Assembly: GCA_963978895.1 (NCBI GenBank)
Contig: OZ022241.1
Coordinates: 2,664,996 to 2,728,995 of the forward strand
Source of the DNA: Erpobdella octoculata
Taxonomy: Eukaryota > Annelida > Clitellata > Hirudinida > Erpobdellidae
Direction of reading: 5' to 3'
DNA: 64,000 nt
In this document: in pieces, positions 25,541-39,631 of the stretch
How positions within the stretch are numbered: the first letter of the stretch is position 1
Layout of the letters: each line of letters starts with the position of its first letter
Translations under genes and position numbers: made by a program
The notes under the pieces: generated by a model
What the model was told of the DNA's origin: nothing
What the model saw: the letters and a program-made list of their open reading frames with translations, nothing else
The model's database searches: none

Positions 25541-25889
25541 ATATTCCACTTATATATTACCAATATATATATATTACCACTTACAGTTTTTGAGTAGCAG
25601 TATTTTTTAAAATCAAATAACTCTATTTTCCATCTTACATTTGAGGTCTTGGAAACCAAATTTTCAAAAAATGCTAAAACACGTATTTCATTATTTTTTG
25701 TAGTAGAAACTAAATACTAAATTTTACTTCTGTAGCATTAACAGTTGTTGAGTAGCAGTTACTTTAAAAACCAAATAACAAGTTTTGAGTTTAAATTTTT
25801 CTATAAATTCCATACGTGTGCTAACGTCAGCTTGTAGACAGATGTGTCAATTTTGTACATATATATATATTCCACTTATATATTACCAA
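25453..25889 (+). repeat. Tandem duplication providing a Helitron empty site
   Basis: Unit 1 (about 25453-25777) and unit 2 (25778-25889, resuming at 27329) both hold 'acgtgtgctaacgtca' and 'cacttatatattacc'. In unit 1 'attaccaa' runs directly into 'tatatatatatt' at 25563/25564. In unit 2 Helitron B1 sits at precisely that point. The second half of each unit is a reversed piece of Helitron B. Confidence 0.8.
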
Positions 25890-27328
25890 TCTATATATAT
25901 AAAAGAACATGTCCTGACTGACAGATGACTGACTCATAATCAACGCCGAGCTCAAACGCCTCATCCTAGGAACGTGAAATTTGGAACTTATATTACTTTT
26001 ATAGCGTAAACATCCGCTAAGAAAGGATTTTTGAAAATTTTGCTCCTGAGGGGAAAAAACTGGAAAACAAACTTTTTTCTAAAAATTTTTTCTAAAATTT
26101 TTTTCTGAAATTTGGTATATAGATTCTTTTTGAAAAATAAAAAGATACGTGTTTCACCATTTTTTGAAAATTCGGTTTCCCGGACCTCAAATGTGGGTTG
26201 GAAAATTGGGTTATTTGGTTTTTAAAGTAGCTTCTACTCAAAAACTGTTAATGCTACAGGAGTAAAAATTAGTATTTAGTTTCTACTCCAAAAATAATGA
26301 AATACGTGTTTTAGCATTTTTTGAAAATTTGGTTTCCAGGACTTCAAATGTGGGGTGGAAAATAGGGCTAATTGTCTTTTATAGTAACTGCTACTCAAAA
26401 ACAGTAAATACCACAGATGTAAAAATTATTATTTAGTTTCTTTTCTAAAAATAAAGATATACGTGTTTCACCATTTTTTACAAATTTGGTTTCCCGGACC
26501 TCAAATGTGGGTTGGAAAATTGGGTTATTTGGTTTTTAAAGTAGCTTCTACTCAAAAACTGTTAATGCTACAAAAGTAAAAATTAGTATTTAGTTTCTAT
26601 TCTAAAAATAAGGATATATGTGTTTCACCATTTTTTGAAATTTTAGTTTTCAGGACTTCAAATGTGGGGTGGAAAAAAGGTTTCTTTGGTTTTTAAAGTA
26701 ACTGCTACTCAAAAACTGTGAATGCTACAGATGTCAAAATTAGTATTTAGTATTTACTCAAAAAATTATGATATAAGTGTTTCAACATTTTCTTAAAAAT
26801 TTGGTTTCCAGGACATCAAATGTGGGGTGGAAAAAAGGGTTATTTGATTTCAAAATAACTGCTACTCAAAAACTGTAAGTGCTACAAATGTAAAAATTAG
26901 TATTTTGAAGTTTTGTGCCGGTTAAAAGTAGCTAAGTTCAGTTTATCACCGGCCGGGCCAAGCCGTTATTTTAGAGTCTTCACACGGGCCAGGCCAAACC
27001 TTAAATCAAAGTGGAACGGGCCGAGGTTTTTCACCAAGTAGTTAGATATTTTAGTGATTTTAGGGTCTTCAGTTGGGCCGGGCCAAACCTGAAGTCAAGG
27101 TGGGACGGGCCGAAGTTTTTCATCAAGTATATAGAACTTCTAAGCCTGTAAGAATGGGCCGGGCCTAATTCAGACGGGCTGTTCCGGGCCAGGAGTTTGG
27201 GTTTTTAAAACGGGCTGGGCTAAGTTGTCGACGGGCCGAGCCGAGACCTAAAAAATTGATCTCTACTATGGATGCACGGTTCAAACTCTCTAATTTCATG
27301 CGAGCGAAGCCGCTACGGGCACTGCTAG
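25890..27328 (+). mobile_element. Helitron family B1, complete, 1439 bp
   Basis: 5' end TCTATATATATAAAAGAACA followed by a GACT-rich stretch. 3' end 'gaagccgctacgggcactg' then CTAG. It is inserted between A25889 and T27329 with no target duplication. The interior is built from about 150-bp units alternating 'gagtagaag...' and 'ggtttccaggac' themes, then a GC-rich zone with GGCCGGGCC motifs (26940-27240). No helicase is present. Confidence 0.88.
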
Positions 27329-27503
27329 TATATATATATTACCACTTACAGTTTTTGAGTAGCAGTATTTTTTAAAATCGAATAACTCTATTTTCCACCT
27401 TACATTTGAGGTCCTGGAAACCAAATTTTCAAAAAATGCTAAAACACGTATTTCATTATTTTTTGTAGTAGAAGCTAAATACTAAATTTTACTTCTGTTG
27501 CAT

Positions 27504-28245
27504 ATATATAAAAGAACATGTCCTGACTGACTGACTGACTGACTGACTGACTGACTGACTGACTGATAATCAACGCCGAGCTCAAACGCCTCATCCTAGG
27601 AACGTGAAATTTGGAAATTATATTACTTTTATAGCGTAAACATCCGCTAAGAAAGGATTTTTGAAAATTTTGCTCCTGAGGGGAAAAAACTGGAAAACAA
27701 ACTTTTTTCTAAAACAATATATATCTCGAAAACCAAAAATGAGGAGATTTTGAAATTTAGTATATAGATTCTTTTTGAAAAATAAAAAAATACGTGTTTC
27801 ACCATTTTTTGAAAATTCGGTTTCCCGGACCTCAAATGTGGGCTGGAAAATTGGGTTATTTGGTTTTTAAAGTAGCTTCTACTCAAAAACTGTTAATGCT
27901 ACAGGAGTAAAAATTAGTATTTAGTTTCTAATCCAAAAATAATGAAATACGTGTTTTAGCATTTGTTGAAAATTTGGTTTCCAGGACTTCAAATGTGGGG
28001 TGGAAAATAGGGCTAATTGTCTTTTATAGTAACTGCTACTCAAAAACAGTAAATACCACAGATGTAAAAATTATTATTTAGTTTTTTTTCTAAAAATAAA
28101 GATATACGTGTTTTACCATTTTTTTTAAATTTGGTTTCCAGGTCCTCAAATGTGGGTTGGAAAATTGGGTTATTTAGTTTTTAAAGTAGCTTCTAATCAA
28201 AAACTGTTAATGCTACAAAAGTAAAAATTAGTATTTAGTTTCTAA
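27504..28245 (+). mobile_element. Helitron family B2, 5' part
   Basis: Starts 'atatataaaagaacatgtcc' with eight or more GACT repeats, and follows B1 through its 150-bp units. The first few bases and the 3' end are missing. It meets B3 head to tail-less head at about 28246. Confidence 0.75.
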
Positions 28246-28246
28246 G

Positions 28247-29000
<754 letters not shown>

Positions 29001-29223
29001 GAAATAAACAATAAAACCAGGTAGAGCGTACCTACCCTAGATATTAGAATATCGTAAAAGGAACTGTGATAAAAATAATAGAAATATGTATTAAGAAAGT
29101 TCAAATAATTTAAAAATAAAATAGTATGTACAAGAATATGGCTATGGTCGTAATTTGCTTATGGAAGAATACAATGTAAAATTACAAACATGAACATGTT
29201 ATTTTATTTTTTTCTTCTTATTG

Positions 29224-29757
29224 TTATATTACCACTATAAAGTAGAATTTACATTGGTCCCCTTCAGGAATTCCACTGAGGTCACTGTTGATGCCATGGG
29301 CGCCATCAGTCACACAATAAACAGAAGGGAGTGGATCAACAGGTTCATTGCTACACATCACAAATTCGTCCTCGTCCGATAATGTTTGATATGCGATCAT
29401 GTCAGTACTTTGTGTGCAATCCGTCCCATGTTGACCCGAGATGAGAGAGTTAGTATTCAAAGGAGAATCAGGAATGCATCGTGTTGCAACATCAGACAAT
29501 GCGAATTTATTAGGTTCTTCTGTTGAGGTTTTACTAGATGTATTACTGACATCCTGGGCACAATGAGTCCCACAACAGGTGGAAACAGGAGACTTGTCCC
29601 GACACGACAAATCCTCATCGATACTGTTCATCAATGTTTCGTTAGAGGTCGTGTCATTATCCCGTGTGTTATCACTTGCAAGACAAGCCGAGATGAGATC
29701 TTCACTCCAAGAAGAAAAACCAGAAACGTCATCATTTAAAGTACTATTCAACTCCAA
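29224..29757 (-). CDS. Acidic Ser/Thr-rich frame with internal repeats, unrecognised
   Basis: An open frame of 177 codons from a TTG, with no ATG near the start. The frame continues upstream to about 29840 before a stop. It is rich in Asp, Glu, Ser and Thr with scattered Cys. Three loosely repeated modules of about 40 residues can be seen (ETLMNSIDEDLSC, FALSDVATRCIPD, QTLSDEDEFVMCS, each followed by a GTHC/GTDC/GAHG element). It has no signal peptide or known domain. AATAAA follows the stop at 29203-29208. It could be the last exon of a spliced gene or element-derived. Confidence 0.35.
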   Translation of the reverse strand: MELNSTLNDDVSGFSSWSEDLISACLASDNTRDNDTTSNETLMNSIDEDLSCRDKSPVSTCCGTHCAQDVSNTSSKTSTEEPNKFALSDVATRCIPDSPLNTNSLISGQHGTDCTQSTDMIAYQTLSDEDEFVMCSNEPVDPLPSVYCVTDGAHGINSDLSGIPEGDQCKFYFIVVI

Positions 29758-29834
29758 GGCACTCTTAGCTACCGAATGTGAAGAAAGGATGGGACGAACA
29801 GATCCGTCAACAACACAAGCCAGATATAAAGAGG

Positions 29835-29910
29835 TGCCTGCGGCGCCTTTTCATATCCGGCACCCAGGGGCCGTCGCCTGACCGCGCCCTACCCCTAACG
29901 CCGCTAGTGA
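29835..29910. repeat. GC-rich block ending in CTAG
   Basis: About 75 bp of roughly 65-70% GC in otherwise AT-rich DNA, ending 'acgccgctag' before T. It may be the 3' end of another retroposon or Helitron. No partner copy is in the window. Confidence 0.35.
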
Positions 29911-32900
29911 TACTATCATCACCACCTTTGTATACATCATTCTCAACAGTCTGTTTTTGTTGATGGTAGTTATTATAATCGTCTTGGTCATGGTACTCAT
30001 CTTCATCACTATCATCACTGGTTCATCTTTGTTCTCTGGAAAGCGCGATGATAACACAACTAATGTGTTCAACTAAAATGTCGTATGATTTCATTGTTGG
30101 CTGGTTGTTAAATTCATTATTATAAATGCTTATGTAAATAAATTTTAAAAGATATAACGATATATTTTTTATTTTCTATCTGCAAATTTAAAACATTTAA
30201 AACTACTAAACCAGAGTGTTAATGTTTTATTTTAACACAAGAAACGTATTTGTCAAGACTATTAATTTTGGAAATTTAAAATACTATTCATACGTCATAA
30301 ACATAGAAATTATACAGTTTATTATTTCAAGATAATAAATTGTTTGCTAAACACAAAACACCTCTCACTGCATGAAAATTTTAGAATAAATAAAAATTTA
30401 TAAGCAGTCTGCATAGGGCTAGTGGTTAATAAACCTTGAAATTCATTGCATCAAATTGTAAACTTTCAAATATCTTCAAATTTGAAAAATTGCATTGTCG
30501 GAAAATGCAAGTTTGTATCTTAAACCTTAACTGGATTAGAATGGCGGGAATATTTGTAAGTCTCACTTCTAATCGCTGTTCACAAGCTAGCAAGGAAGCG
30601 GTGAAGTTATTATAAAAAAAATTAAAAAACCAACGGAAATGTAAACTAAACAAATTATAAATAACCATTCAATTATAAATAATACAGATAGTTCTATCAT
30701 GTTCAGCCTAGTTATGTGTGTACTATTTCAATAAATTTGATTTATGGGTATTGACTTTCATTGATAACTTGATTATTGCTGTGATTGCCACAATCACTAC
30801 CATCACCATAATTACTATCCTCATCATCAATAACCATCGTTATGGGATTTACATCATATTCACTGGAACTCAATCCTTCTGTTCCTTTGCTTCCCCTACT
30901 TCTGGAATTTTAACTGTTTTACTTTAAGGTTAGTGAAAGGAGTTGGTTAACTCCACAAGACACTCAACGGGAGCAATGCGAGTAAACGCCTTGATTGAAT
31001 AAACAACGCTTGTTCATTATACGAACGTCTACAATTAATGCATGTTTATGACAAAATGCCGTTCATGAGGTTTGTTGCATTAATTTTATGCATTTTCAAC
31101 AAAGAAACTTCAATAATATTATCTTTTAATTATTGCACAACACAAAACACAACTCTCTCTGCACGAACTTCTGCACATATATTTATCATGTAAACTTGGC
31201 TGACGGCACAGGCTGGCAGTAACACATTTTTATGAAACAGAAATTTTGTTTAGAAGTTATTAAAGAATTTGTTCATTTGCGATTAAAATTTCTCTATTTG
31301 TAACTACTGTTATGAAATTAACATCAGTGTCACCATTGCCATTTCAATAATTACTTCCACCAGCCTGACCTAGATCTGGTGAAAGTTAGCATAATTTTAT
31401 AATTTTCTGAAAAATAACTACCTCAGTTTTAGATAAAATTGCGTTTTTTAAGAAGATTCCAACATAATTCAATAACTTTAAGTTTAAAAACTAGCGTGAA
31501 AAAAATTAATTATTAAAAAAAAAAAATTATAATTGCATCTTAGACAATTCCTATTTGGCGGTTTTGATTTTTTTTAGATAACAGTTGAATAAAATATCGA
31601 GTCAAGCTAAAAACATGTTCAGTTAAAAAATATTTATTTACCCGACGCTTAAATCCCAGTTTTTGTGCTCTAATACAAGTGGTTCTTGATGAAATAATGA
31701 AAAAACTTCAAAAAACATTTTTCAATTACGTTTTAAAGGTAAACAATTTTATCAAATTTAGATTTACTGCAGATAATTGATTTTAATTCAAACAAATAAT
31801 AGCTTTAACTTCTATCATCACAGTTATTCTTTTTTTAATTATTAAATTTATTTTGTCAGCAAAACACAAAACACCTTTTTCTGCAGAAAAGTCTGCGCAT
31901 ATATATTGTTTTAATGATCGCACAGGCTAGTGCTCGCAGTATCATTGAGTTTGGGATATTGAATACTGCCTAAATATTTCTAGATACATGGTCGTTATAA
32001 ATCTATACTGCTTCAAACCATGTGTATTAAACAACGCCAGTTGACATTGACAAATCTTCTTTTAATTTTAAAATCTATTTTAAATTAAATATTCTTTCGA
32101 CAATAGTAAATTATATGAAAAATATTTTTAAACAAACTTGAAAGGAAAAAAATAATTTTTTGTTATATTCGATTGTATCTCTTGAATAGTTTAACGAAAT
32201 AAAAAAGTGTGGGACGTTTATTTTTAACACGTTTTTACACAGTTTTATTTAACTTGACTTCTCTGTCTCTCTGTGGTCAAAATTTTTAATTGATTTTCTA
32301 CAAGCTTTGAAATTTTCAGCATAGACTTTTGCCACCTACAAAAACAGTATTCAATTATTTTCGCAGCGATTTCAATAATTATTTTGTCATGAGTTGAGAA
32401 AGTGTTTTTTATTTATTTGTGTAATTCCAAATTGTTCAATAGATGGCGCGTCATACAAAACTTCTCACAATCATGTGCCTAACTTCTTCACCTTCTCAAA
32501 AAAAGATAGTCAACAACTTATTAATGTTTTGATTAAAATATTGCAATGTTAAAACTATTATTGCATTTAGAAATTGTTTTGCATAATGTAAAACATAAAA
32601 GTGTGTTTTTTAAACTTTGTTTATTGCTTGGACTTTTTATTAACTTGTTTTCATGTTTCTCTGTGTCTCTGTTAGTTCGGATGGGAAAATGTGATCAAAT
32701 TTGCAAGAGCTTCCAATTATCCAATTTGGCCAAAATTTGGTGTATATTATTGCCGTCATTAACGTTGCATTCTATTAAATTTTCAGTTTTATTGGCCAAC
32801 ATTTCCGTATGCTTTACGCAGTCATTCTGCTATGTGTTATGCAGTCGTTTTGTTATGCGGCTATTTTTGATGAATTTGTTTTAATATGCATTATATTATG

Positions 32901-33868
32901 CTATTGTTTTGTTATGCAGTCATCATTTTTTATGCATCACTAGTTTGTTTCGATATGCATCCTGCAAAATTAATAAAAATCCTAATAAACATTGAAATTA
33001 AAAAAGTTATGTAATAATAGCCACTTTTTTTAATAACCACGTTTATTTTCTACTCTAAAAACACAAAAAAAAACTTATAGTTTTATCAAATTTATTAACA
33101 TACTTATGGGCTAACATTAAAATTGTATAACTATTAACGTGTTTTCTTAAAAATTTTTCAAGCTCTAAATATAATGCATTGTTATGAGAAGCAAGCCTAT
33201 TTTTTAAATTTAAGCTCAAATTGATGACGGGAAGTTAGATAATTTCACTTTCAAGGTTTCCAAACAATCAAGCAAGCAAGACCGGTGGTGAAATTAATAG
33301 AAGAGATTTGAAAAGAAAACCTGTCAATAGATTGCCGCACCAACTGTATTCACATATACATGTGTACACATACAATATTTTAAAAATAATATAGCTGTAA
33401 TATGACATTAAATGATTAAAAAATATTAATATTAAAAGGAAACACTACAGTCTGTAAGCATCTTATGTGCATAAATTCAAAATACTGAACAGTTTAATTG
33501 CCGGCGATAAAAAAGGTATTTTGTTGTCATTATTATTATTATTATTAATAATTGAATGAAGCGTAAAGCGATATTGTTACAACGTTTGTTTCCTATATGT
33601 TGGTCTGTACGAGAAAATAGATTATATATATATAGATAAATATTATATACTAGAGATAGCCCGTCAAAAATGACGGAAGTTTTAAAATACGGCGACCGTT
33701 ATTATAAAAATAGTCAACAAAAACAATTTGATAACCATAAACAAAAATTTATATATAAGCAAATTTAATGAAATTTTTTATTGTGTTTAATTAGTTATTA
33801 AAGAATTTCAGTATACACGACATCTGAACTTAATTCAAAAGAAAAACAAAACTAATATATATATATAT

Positions 33869-34303
<435 letters not shown>

Positions 34304-35570
34304 TCTATATATATAAAAATGAATGTTTGTATATATGTATATATGTATATATGTATATATGTATATATGTTTATATGTTAATGTCCTTTATGCATTGCTA
34401 CACCATTCATCCGATCGTAATGAAATTTTCACAAAACCTTGAGAGTCAATAGGAGTCAAAAATAAAAATTTTTTTTTTGAAATCCGTCACAAAATGAGCG
34501 GAGCGGAGCGGGTGAGCGAGCGGGAACTATATATATATGTATGTACGTATGTATGTGTGTATGTATGTATGTGTATGTGCATGTATGTGTGTCTGTGTGT
34601 GTGTTTATGTATGTACTAGCGGAGATACCCGGCGTTGCCCAGATTTTTTAGAGGTTTTTCTAATGTGTGTCTCTTTCTCTCCCATTTCCTTTCCCACCTG
34701 CTTTCCCACTCCTGTTCGCTTTCCCGTTTTCGGTCGTTTTCCCGCTGCCGGTCGCTTTCCCGCTCCCGGTCGCTTTCCCGCTCCCGGTCGCTTTCCCGCT
34801 TCCGGTCGTTTTCCCGTTCCCGGTCGCTGTCCCGTTCCCGCTCACGTTTGCTCTCCCATTCCCGCTCACGCTTGCTTTTCCGTTCCCGCTCGCTGTCCGT
34901 TCCGGGTCGCTTTCCCGTTTCTATAATAGACAAACTAACCCACAAACATTCATATATATATATAGTCTTAGCAAATCTATTTTACGTTTTATAGGCTAAC
35001 AGAAGTTATGAAAGAATGTAAAAGAGAAAATGAGCGTGAACGGGAACGGGAGAGCAACCGTGACGGGGAATGGGAAAGCATGCATGACCGGGAACGGGAG
35101 AGCAAGCGAGAGCGGGAACGGGAAAGCGACCGGGAACGGGAAAGCGACCGGGAACGGGAAAGCGACCGGGAACGGGAAATCGACCGGGAACGGGAAAGCG
35201 ACCGGGAACGGGAAAGCGACCGAGAACGGGAAAGCGACCGGGAACGGGAAAGCGACCGGGAACGGGAAAGCGACCGGGAACGGGAAAGCGACCGGGAATG
35301 CGGAAAGCGACCGGGAACGCGGAAAGCGACCGGGAACGCGGAAAGCGACTGGAATCGGGAGAGCAAGCTTGGAAGGAAACGCGAGCAAGAGAGAAAATCG
35401 ATAACAAAACTTCTGAGCGGAAAGCCACCGGGAGCTGGAAAACGACCGAGAGCGGAAAAGCGACCGGGAACGCTACGAAAACGGGAAAGTGGAGAAGGGA
35501 ACGGGAGCGAGAGAGACAAACATTAGAAAAACCTCTAAAAACCCCGGGCAACGCCGGGTAACCCCGCTAG
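34304..35570 (+). mobile_element. Helitron family A2, complete, with nested A3
   Basis: TCTATATATATAAAAATGAA after A34303, and CTAG (35567-35570) before T35571. Near 35110-35330 it has about twelve copies of GACCGGGAACGGGAAAGC, more regular than in A1. No coding capacity beyond repeat frames. Confidence 0.88.
34616..34965 (-). mobile_element. Helitron family A3, reversed, nested in A2
   Basis: Begins (plus strand) with CTAG and 'cggagatacccggcgttgcc', the reverse of the family 3' end, runs through the 18-bp units and ends at 'acaaacattcatatatat', the reverse of the 5' end. A1 has no insert at the matching spot (about 21765). Confidence 0.75.
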
Positions 35571-36056
35571 TTATGTTATAAAATAAATGAAATAAACTGA
35601 AAGGTGTAACTTATAAGTTTAAAGTAATAAACAGGGCTAACGCGTTTCGACAGTTAGTTTGTCATCATCAGAGCCCGAAAAGAAAAACAAAACATGGATA
35701 GAATAATGAAAAGTGAAATTAGTTAAAACCGATAATGAAACAAAATAATAATATTTATTTTTCGAGAATGACATGGTTATTTATTTTACTATAGGGAGAT
35801 ATTAAAAATAAATTATATAATAAAACTGTCATACATTTAAAAAATACGGTCGAAAAGCAAAATCTATTAATTGTCAAACGACAGATTTACGTCAAATCTC
35901 GCGCAACCATGACATTGTTAAAACGGAAACCATCTCTGAAAAATTGCCAAAATTAAATTAATTAATTAAAATGCCACGTTATTTTACACATAACGTTATC
36001 GTCGACGTCGCATAGTTATATTGTCACAATGCAGAACTGCCGCCATTCTTGCCAAT
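35571..36056 (-). mobile_element. Penelope-like P2, upstream part
   Basis: Continues P2 beyond Helitron A2 and holds the ribozyme fold at 35634-35676. The remainder to the (TA)n at 36057 has no coding frame; whether it belongs to P2 or to Helitron C2 is unclear. Confidence 0.5.
35634..35676 (-). ncRNA. Hammerhead ribozyme fold 2
   Basis: Minus strand: stem I GGGCT/AGCCC, core CTGATGA, stem II GACA/TGTC with a 7-base loop (AACTAAC), GAAA, a minimal stem III (AC/GT around GC), then GTT before stem I. All core bases match the hammerhead consensus. An extra T separates the core from stem II, as in fold 1. Confidence 0.65.
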
Positions 36057-36240
<184 letters not shown>

Positions 36241-36342
36241 AGCGTTACAGAATCAGTAAATGAGTGAGTGACGTGGTCTACTATTATATTAATATATACA
36301 AATTTTAATTTTTTTGGCTTTATAAGCTCCAACTTAATATAC

Positions 36343-36504
36343 TAGGAATCGAACCCACGTGTCTACGGCAACACCGCCTTGCCTAAATGCAAGCGCTCTT
36401 ACCAACTGAGCCACCGACCATCCCCAAAAAAGGATGGCTAGAAGTCCCAGTCTTTCGGAGCTACTTAACATTAGACTACGACTATGATAGGCTCAGAACC
36501 CTTA
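36343..36504 (-). mobile_element. tRNA-related SINE S2
   Basis: Same as S1 from 'cctatcatagtcgtagtc' through A box and B box to the terminal 'gattcctag', about 97% alike by eye. It joins directly to host sequence of the duplication at 36342. No (A)n or (TA)n tail is seen. Confidence 0.7.
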
Positions 36505-36637
36505 TTTCGGTTCGACAACTAGACTGCTGCCAGATACGTAATTTATGAAGTGAAACATTGCGTTGAAATGTTTCGAGAGGCTACAAATAGGATGACTAAC
36601 TGTCACCACAAATAACGCAAATATTTGTAAGACTCTA

Positions 36638-36702
36638 CTAGGAATCGAACCCACGTGTCTACGGCAACACCGCCTTGCCTAAATGCAAGCGCTCTTACCA
36701 AC

Positions 36703-36703
<1 letters not shown>
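36638..36703 (-). mobile_element. tRNA-related SINE S3, 5'-truncated
   Basis: Only the part from AGTTGG of the A box to 'gattcctag' remains, preceded (minus strand) by (TA)n. Confidence 0.7.

Positions 36704-36781
<78 letters not shown>
36704..36781. repeat. (TA)n tract
   Basis: TA repeat with one G and one TT break, between SINE S3 and Penelope P3. Confidence 0.93.
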
Positions 36782-37060
36782 ACATATTTTGAAATAATAT
36801 TTTCTTTTAAACAGGCTCTATTAAACACAATTGACCACTTAACGTTAGTCATCTTTCTTAACACGTTTTTAAAGCCCTTTTCATCCATTTGAAATGACGA
36901 GACATATAATTGAAGAATTTATTGGTTAAAATTGATGAGCAATAAAACGATCAGGGTTAACTGGCCAGTTTAAGCTATAAAAAGCCATCATCAGAACCCT
37001 ATGTTAAACGATAAATTAAATATTAAAAAAGATGAAAGGGAAGAGTTAAAAATCAGAAAT
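36782..37060 (-). mobile_element. Penelope-like fragment P3 with decayed ribozyme
   Basis: Minus strand: hammerhead-like fold (36954-36999), then a frame with NVKWSIVFNRACLKENIISK cut by (TA)n. Confidence 0.6.
36954..36999 (-). ncRNA. Hammerhead ribozyme fold 3, probably inactive
   Basis: Stem I GGGTT/AACCC keeps pairing by compensating change from GGGCT/AGCCC. The core CTGATGA is intact. Stem III ACTG/CAGT has a GC loop. The GAAA box reads TAAA, so the essential G12 is lost. Confidence 0.6.
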
Positions 37061-37580
37061 ACGGACTCAGTTTCTAATTCATGTACAAATGAAACAACAT
37101 TCTGTTTGTTTTTTTGCTTTTAAAATATAGGTTTTTTTCTGTTAAAAACAATTTTTGAGGCATGTTTTTATTTACAAAAAAATATTTGGTTTTTACATTT
37201 TTTTCAGATGAGACTTTGAAAAACAACGATGAATTTGCTTTTGTGGGTAGAGAACATTTAAATTTTTTCTATTTATTGTTTTGTATTTATTTATTTTCTA
37301 AGATGTTATTAAGTAAAGTGGGCTTTAGAAACAAAATACAAAATCTTTTTCTTTAATTAATTAAAAGTCAAAATTTCTTAAAATCATTCAAAAAATTGTT
37401 TTCAAAAAAGTTGTTTTTTCTTAAATAGATGCATTCAATCAGTTTTTATTTCAAGCTTAATATTCCTAAAATAAACTCGTGTTATTAAAAAACAATTTTT
37501 CGTCATCGAAGTTAATTCAAGTAATTGTTTTAAATTTATTTAAAAAATATTTAATAATAAATGACGTAGTGGAGGAATTT

Positions 37581-37830
<250 letters not shown>

Positions 37831-38689
37831 CTCGAGATTTTATAGTACGTATTTTAAAATGAACAAAATCACTATAGCGCATAAATGGATGAGATCTATT
37901 TATCAATTTCTAATTTCTCTTCGACCGAGAACTCTATAGATGGAACTACATAGGCTGGTTAGAAATGTTTTAAAATTTGTAACTAATTTTTTGTATGTGA
38001 TGGGTGGGTCGACTCCAAAATTATAATCGAGGTGGGTGCAACATACAAACGCACACGCATATGGACGCATACATAAATGCATTTCTTCTTATACTTATTC
38101 ATCAAATTTTATTAGACGGCACACGTCATCCACCCCAATAACTTCGATAATGGACCACTCCATGAAAGGATATTAAATATGCATAAATGACCTGTTAATT
38201 CAAGCGGTAATTTACAACATTCTATTAATAGACGGCCGTAGCTCCGTCCCATTAATAACAAGCTCTGATCTCGTGACGACGCCGACCAATCATGGATAAT
38301 TGATTTCGTTAATTAATACGACCTCCAACCTATCGCATTCATAATTCATGTTTGCAAGGCAATATCATTTTGTTCGTCTATCAAAAGAGAAAAAATAAAA
38401 ATAAAACGTTCGTAGTTAAAATTCTTATTATTGTTACTATTTTAATTTCATAGTTAACAATAATATTAAAATTTTCATTAATAAAATTAATGATGTTATT
38501 GATAGCAAACAAAAATTGTTTGTTTTGTATAAGCAACAACAATAGTAATAGTTTCACCATACAGTGAAATTTGAAAAGTTAAAGTACATTTCAAATCGTG
38601 TTTCTACAGTAGCAACCATAACTACAGCGGTTACCACACAAAGACCACTATCACATCAGCTGCATCGCTATTACATTTGCAATAAGAAC

Positions 38690-39369
38690 ATTTTGCTCAA
38701 ACGACTCATCCGTATTATTTTTTTTTTACATCCTCTTTCTTCTTGTAAGTCAAAATTTACTGAAAATAAGCTTTTAAACATTTATCAAGTCAATCTGTTT
38801 CAAATTGGTTCTTTTATGTATAAATATTCTAATTCTACTCTACCTCAATCCTTTCATGATTTCTTCTTGAAGTCGTCCGATATTCATACCCATTTTTTGC
38901 GATCATCTAATCTTTTCCGTCCAGAATTTGCAAACACAAGACTAAAAACCTTTTCTATTAAATGTTTAGGTCCGCGTACATATTCAGTCATCCCTATTTC
39001 AATACAGTCCTCTGAGTCCTTTTCATTATTTAAATCTCGTCTTAAATCTCACTTATTAAAATTATAATATATTCTATCATCTCAGATTCGAACGTATATT
39101 GTATATTATTAAATGTTAAATTTTGTTATTTTGTTCATCTTAGTAATTTATTTCAGTTATTTTACCATTCTAAATTTATTGTATTGTATGTACCTGTATT
39201 ATTATTATTCGTAAATGTTTCATCTGCACTGGTCATCCTCAAGCGAGATTCATCTCTTCGGATGTTCCTTTTGGGCACTACTCATTCATTTTTTGTTGCA
39301 TGCTTTTATTTCAATTTTTATGTGTTTCTTTAATGTGTTTTTGTATGCCCAATAAACAATGATATATAA
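38690..39369 (+). mobile_element. LINE 3' fragment inserted in duplication copy 2
   Basis: Absent from copy 1, where 'aataagaac' runs straight into 'tacaa'. An open frame to 39067 encodes the C-terminal tail typical of CR1/Jockey-type reverse transcriptases (LLKRLIRII, NIYQVNLFQIGSFMYKY, CLGPRTYS, SLFKSRLKSHLL). About 300 bp of 3' UTR end in 'caataaacaatgatatat'. It is a 5'-truncated insertion of a different family from the LINE at 54.4 kb. Flanking GAAC/TAAC may be a short target duplication. Confidence 0.8.
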
Positions 39370-39617
39370 CTACAATCACCCCATCTACAACAAGCGCAAC
39401 TCTATTCAATCCAACTACAACCAGCCCCATCTACCACAACTCCATCTACCCCAACTAACACCGCCCCAACAAAACCATTTCATCTACAACAACCGCCACG
39501 ACTACAACCACACCCCAAAACTACAACTAATATGCAGCTGACGAGAGAAAAGATTTAATGAGGCAGCCATGTTTGTTTAATTGCTCTCAGTAACTACGTG
39601 ATCTCGTGATTCATCGG

Positions 39618-39631
39618 GTCTCCATGGAAAC
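39618..39631. promoter_or_regulatory. RFX-type X-box in duplication copy 2
   Basis: GTCTCCATGGAAAC, identical to 16220-16233 within flanks that carry differences. Confidence 0.4.

Noticed and set aside
34537..35561. Arg-Ser or Asp-Arg-Glu repeat proteins
   Set aside because: They come from the 18-bp minisatellite of Helitron A, open on both strands.
37207..37250. Possible small exon after 'tttttttcag'
   Set aside because: Only a T-rich acceptor-like site and about 13 codons; no partner exon or homology.
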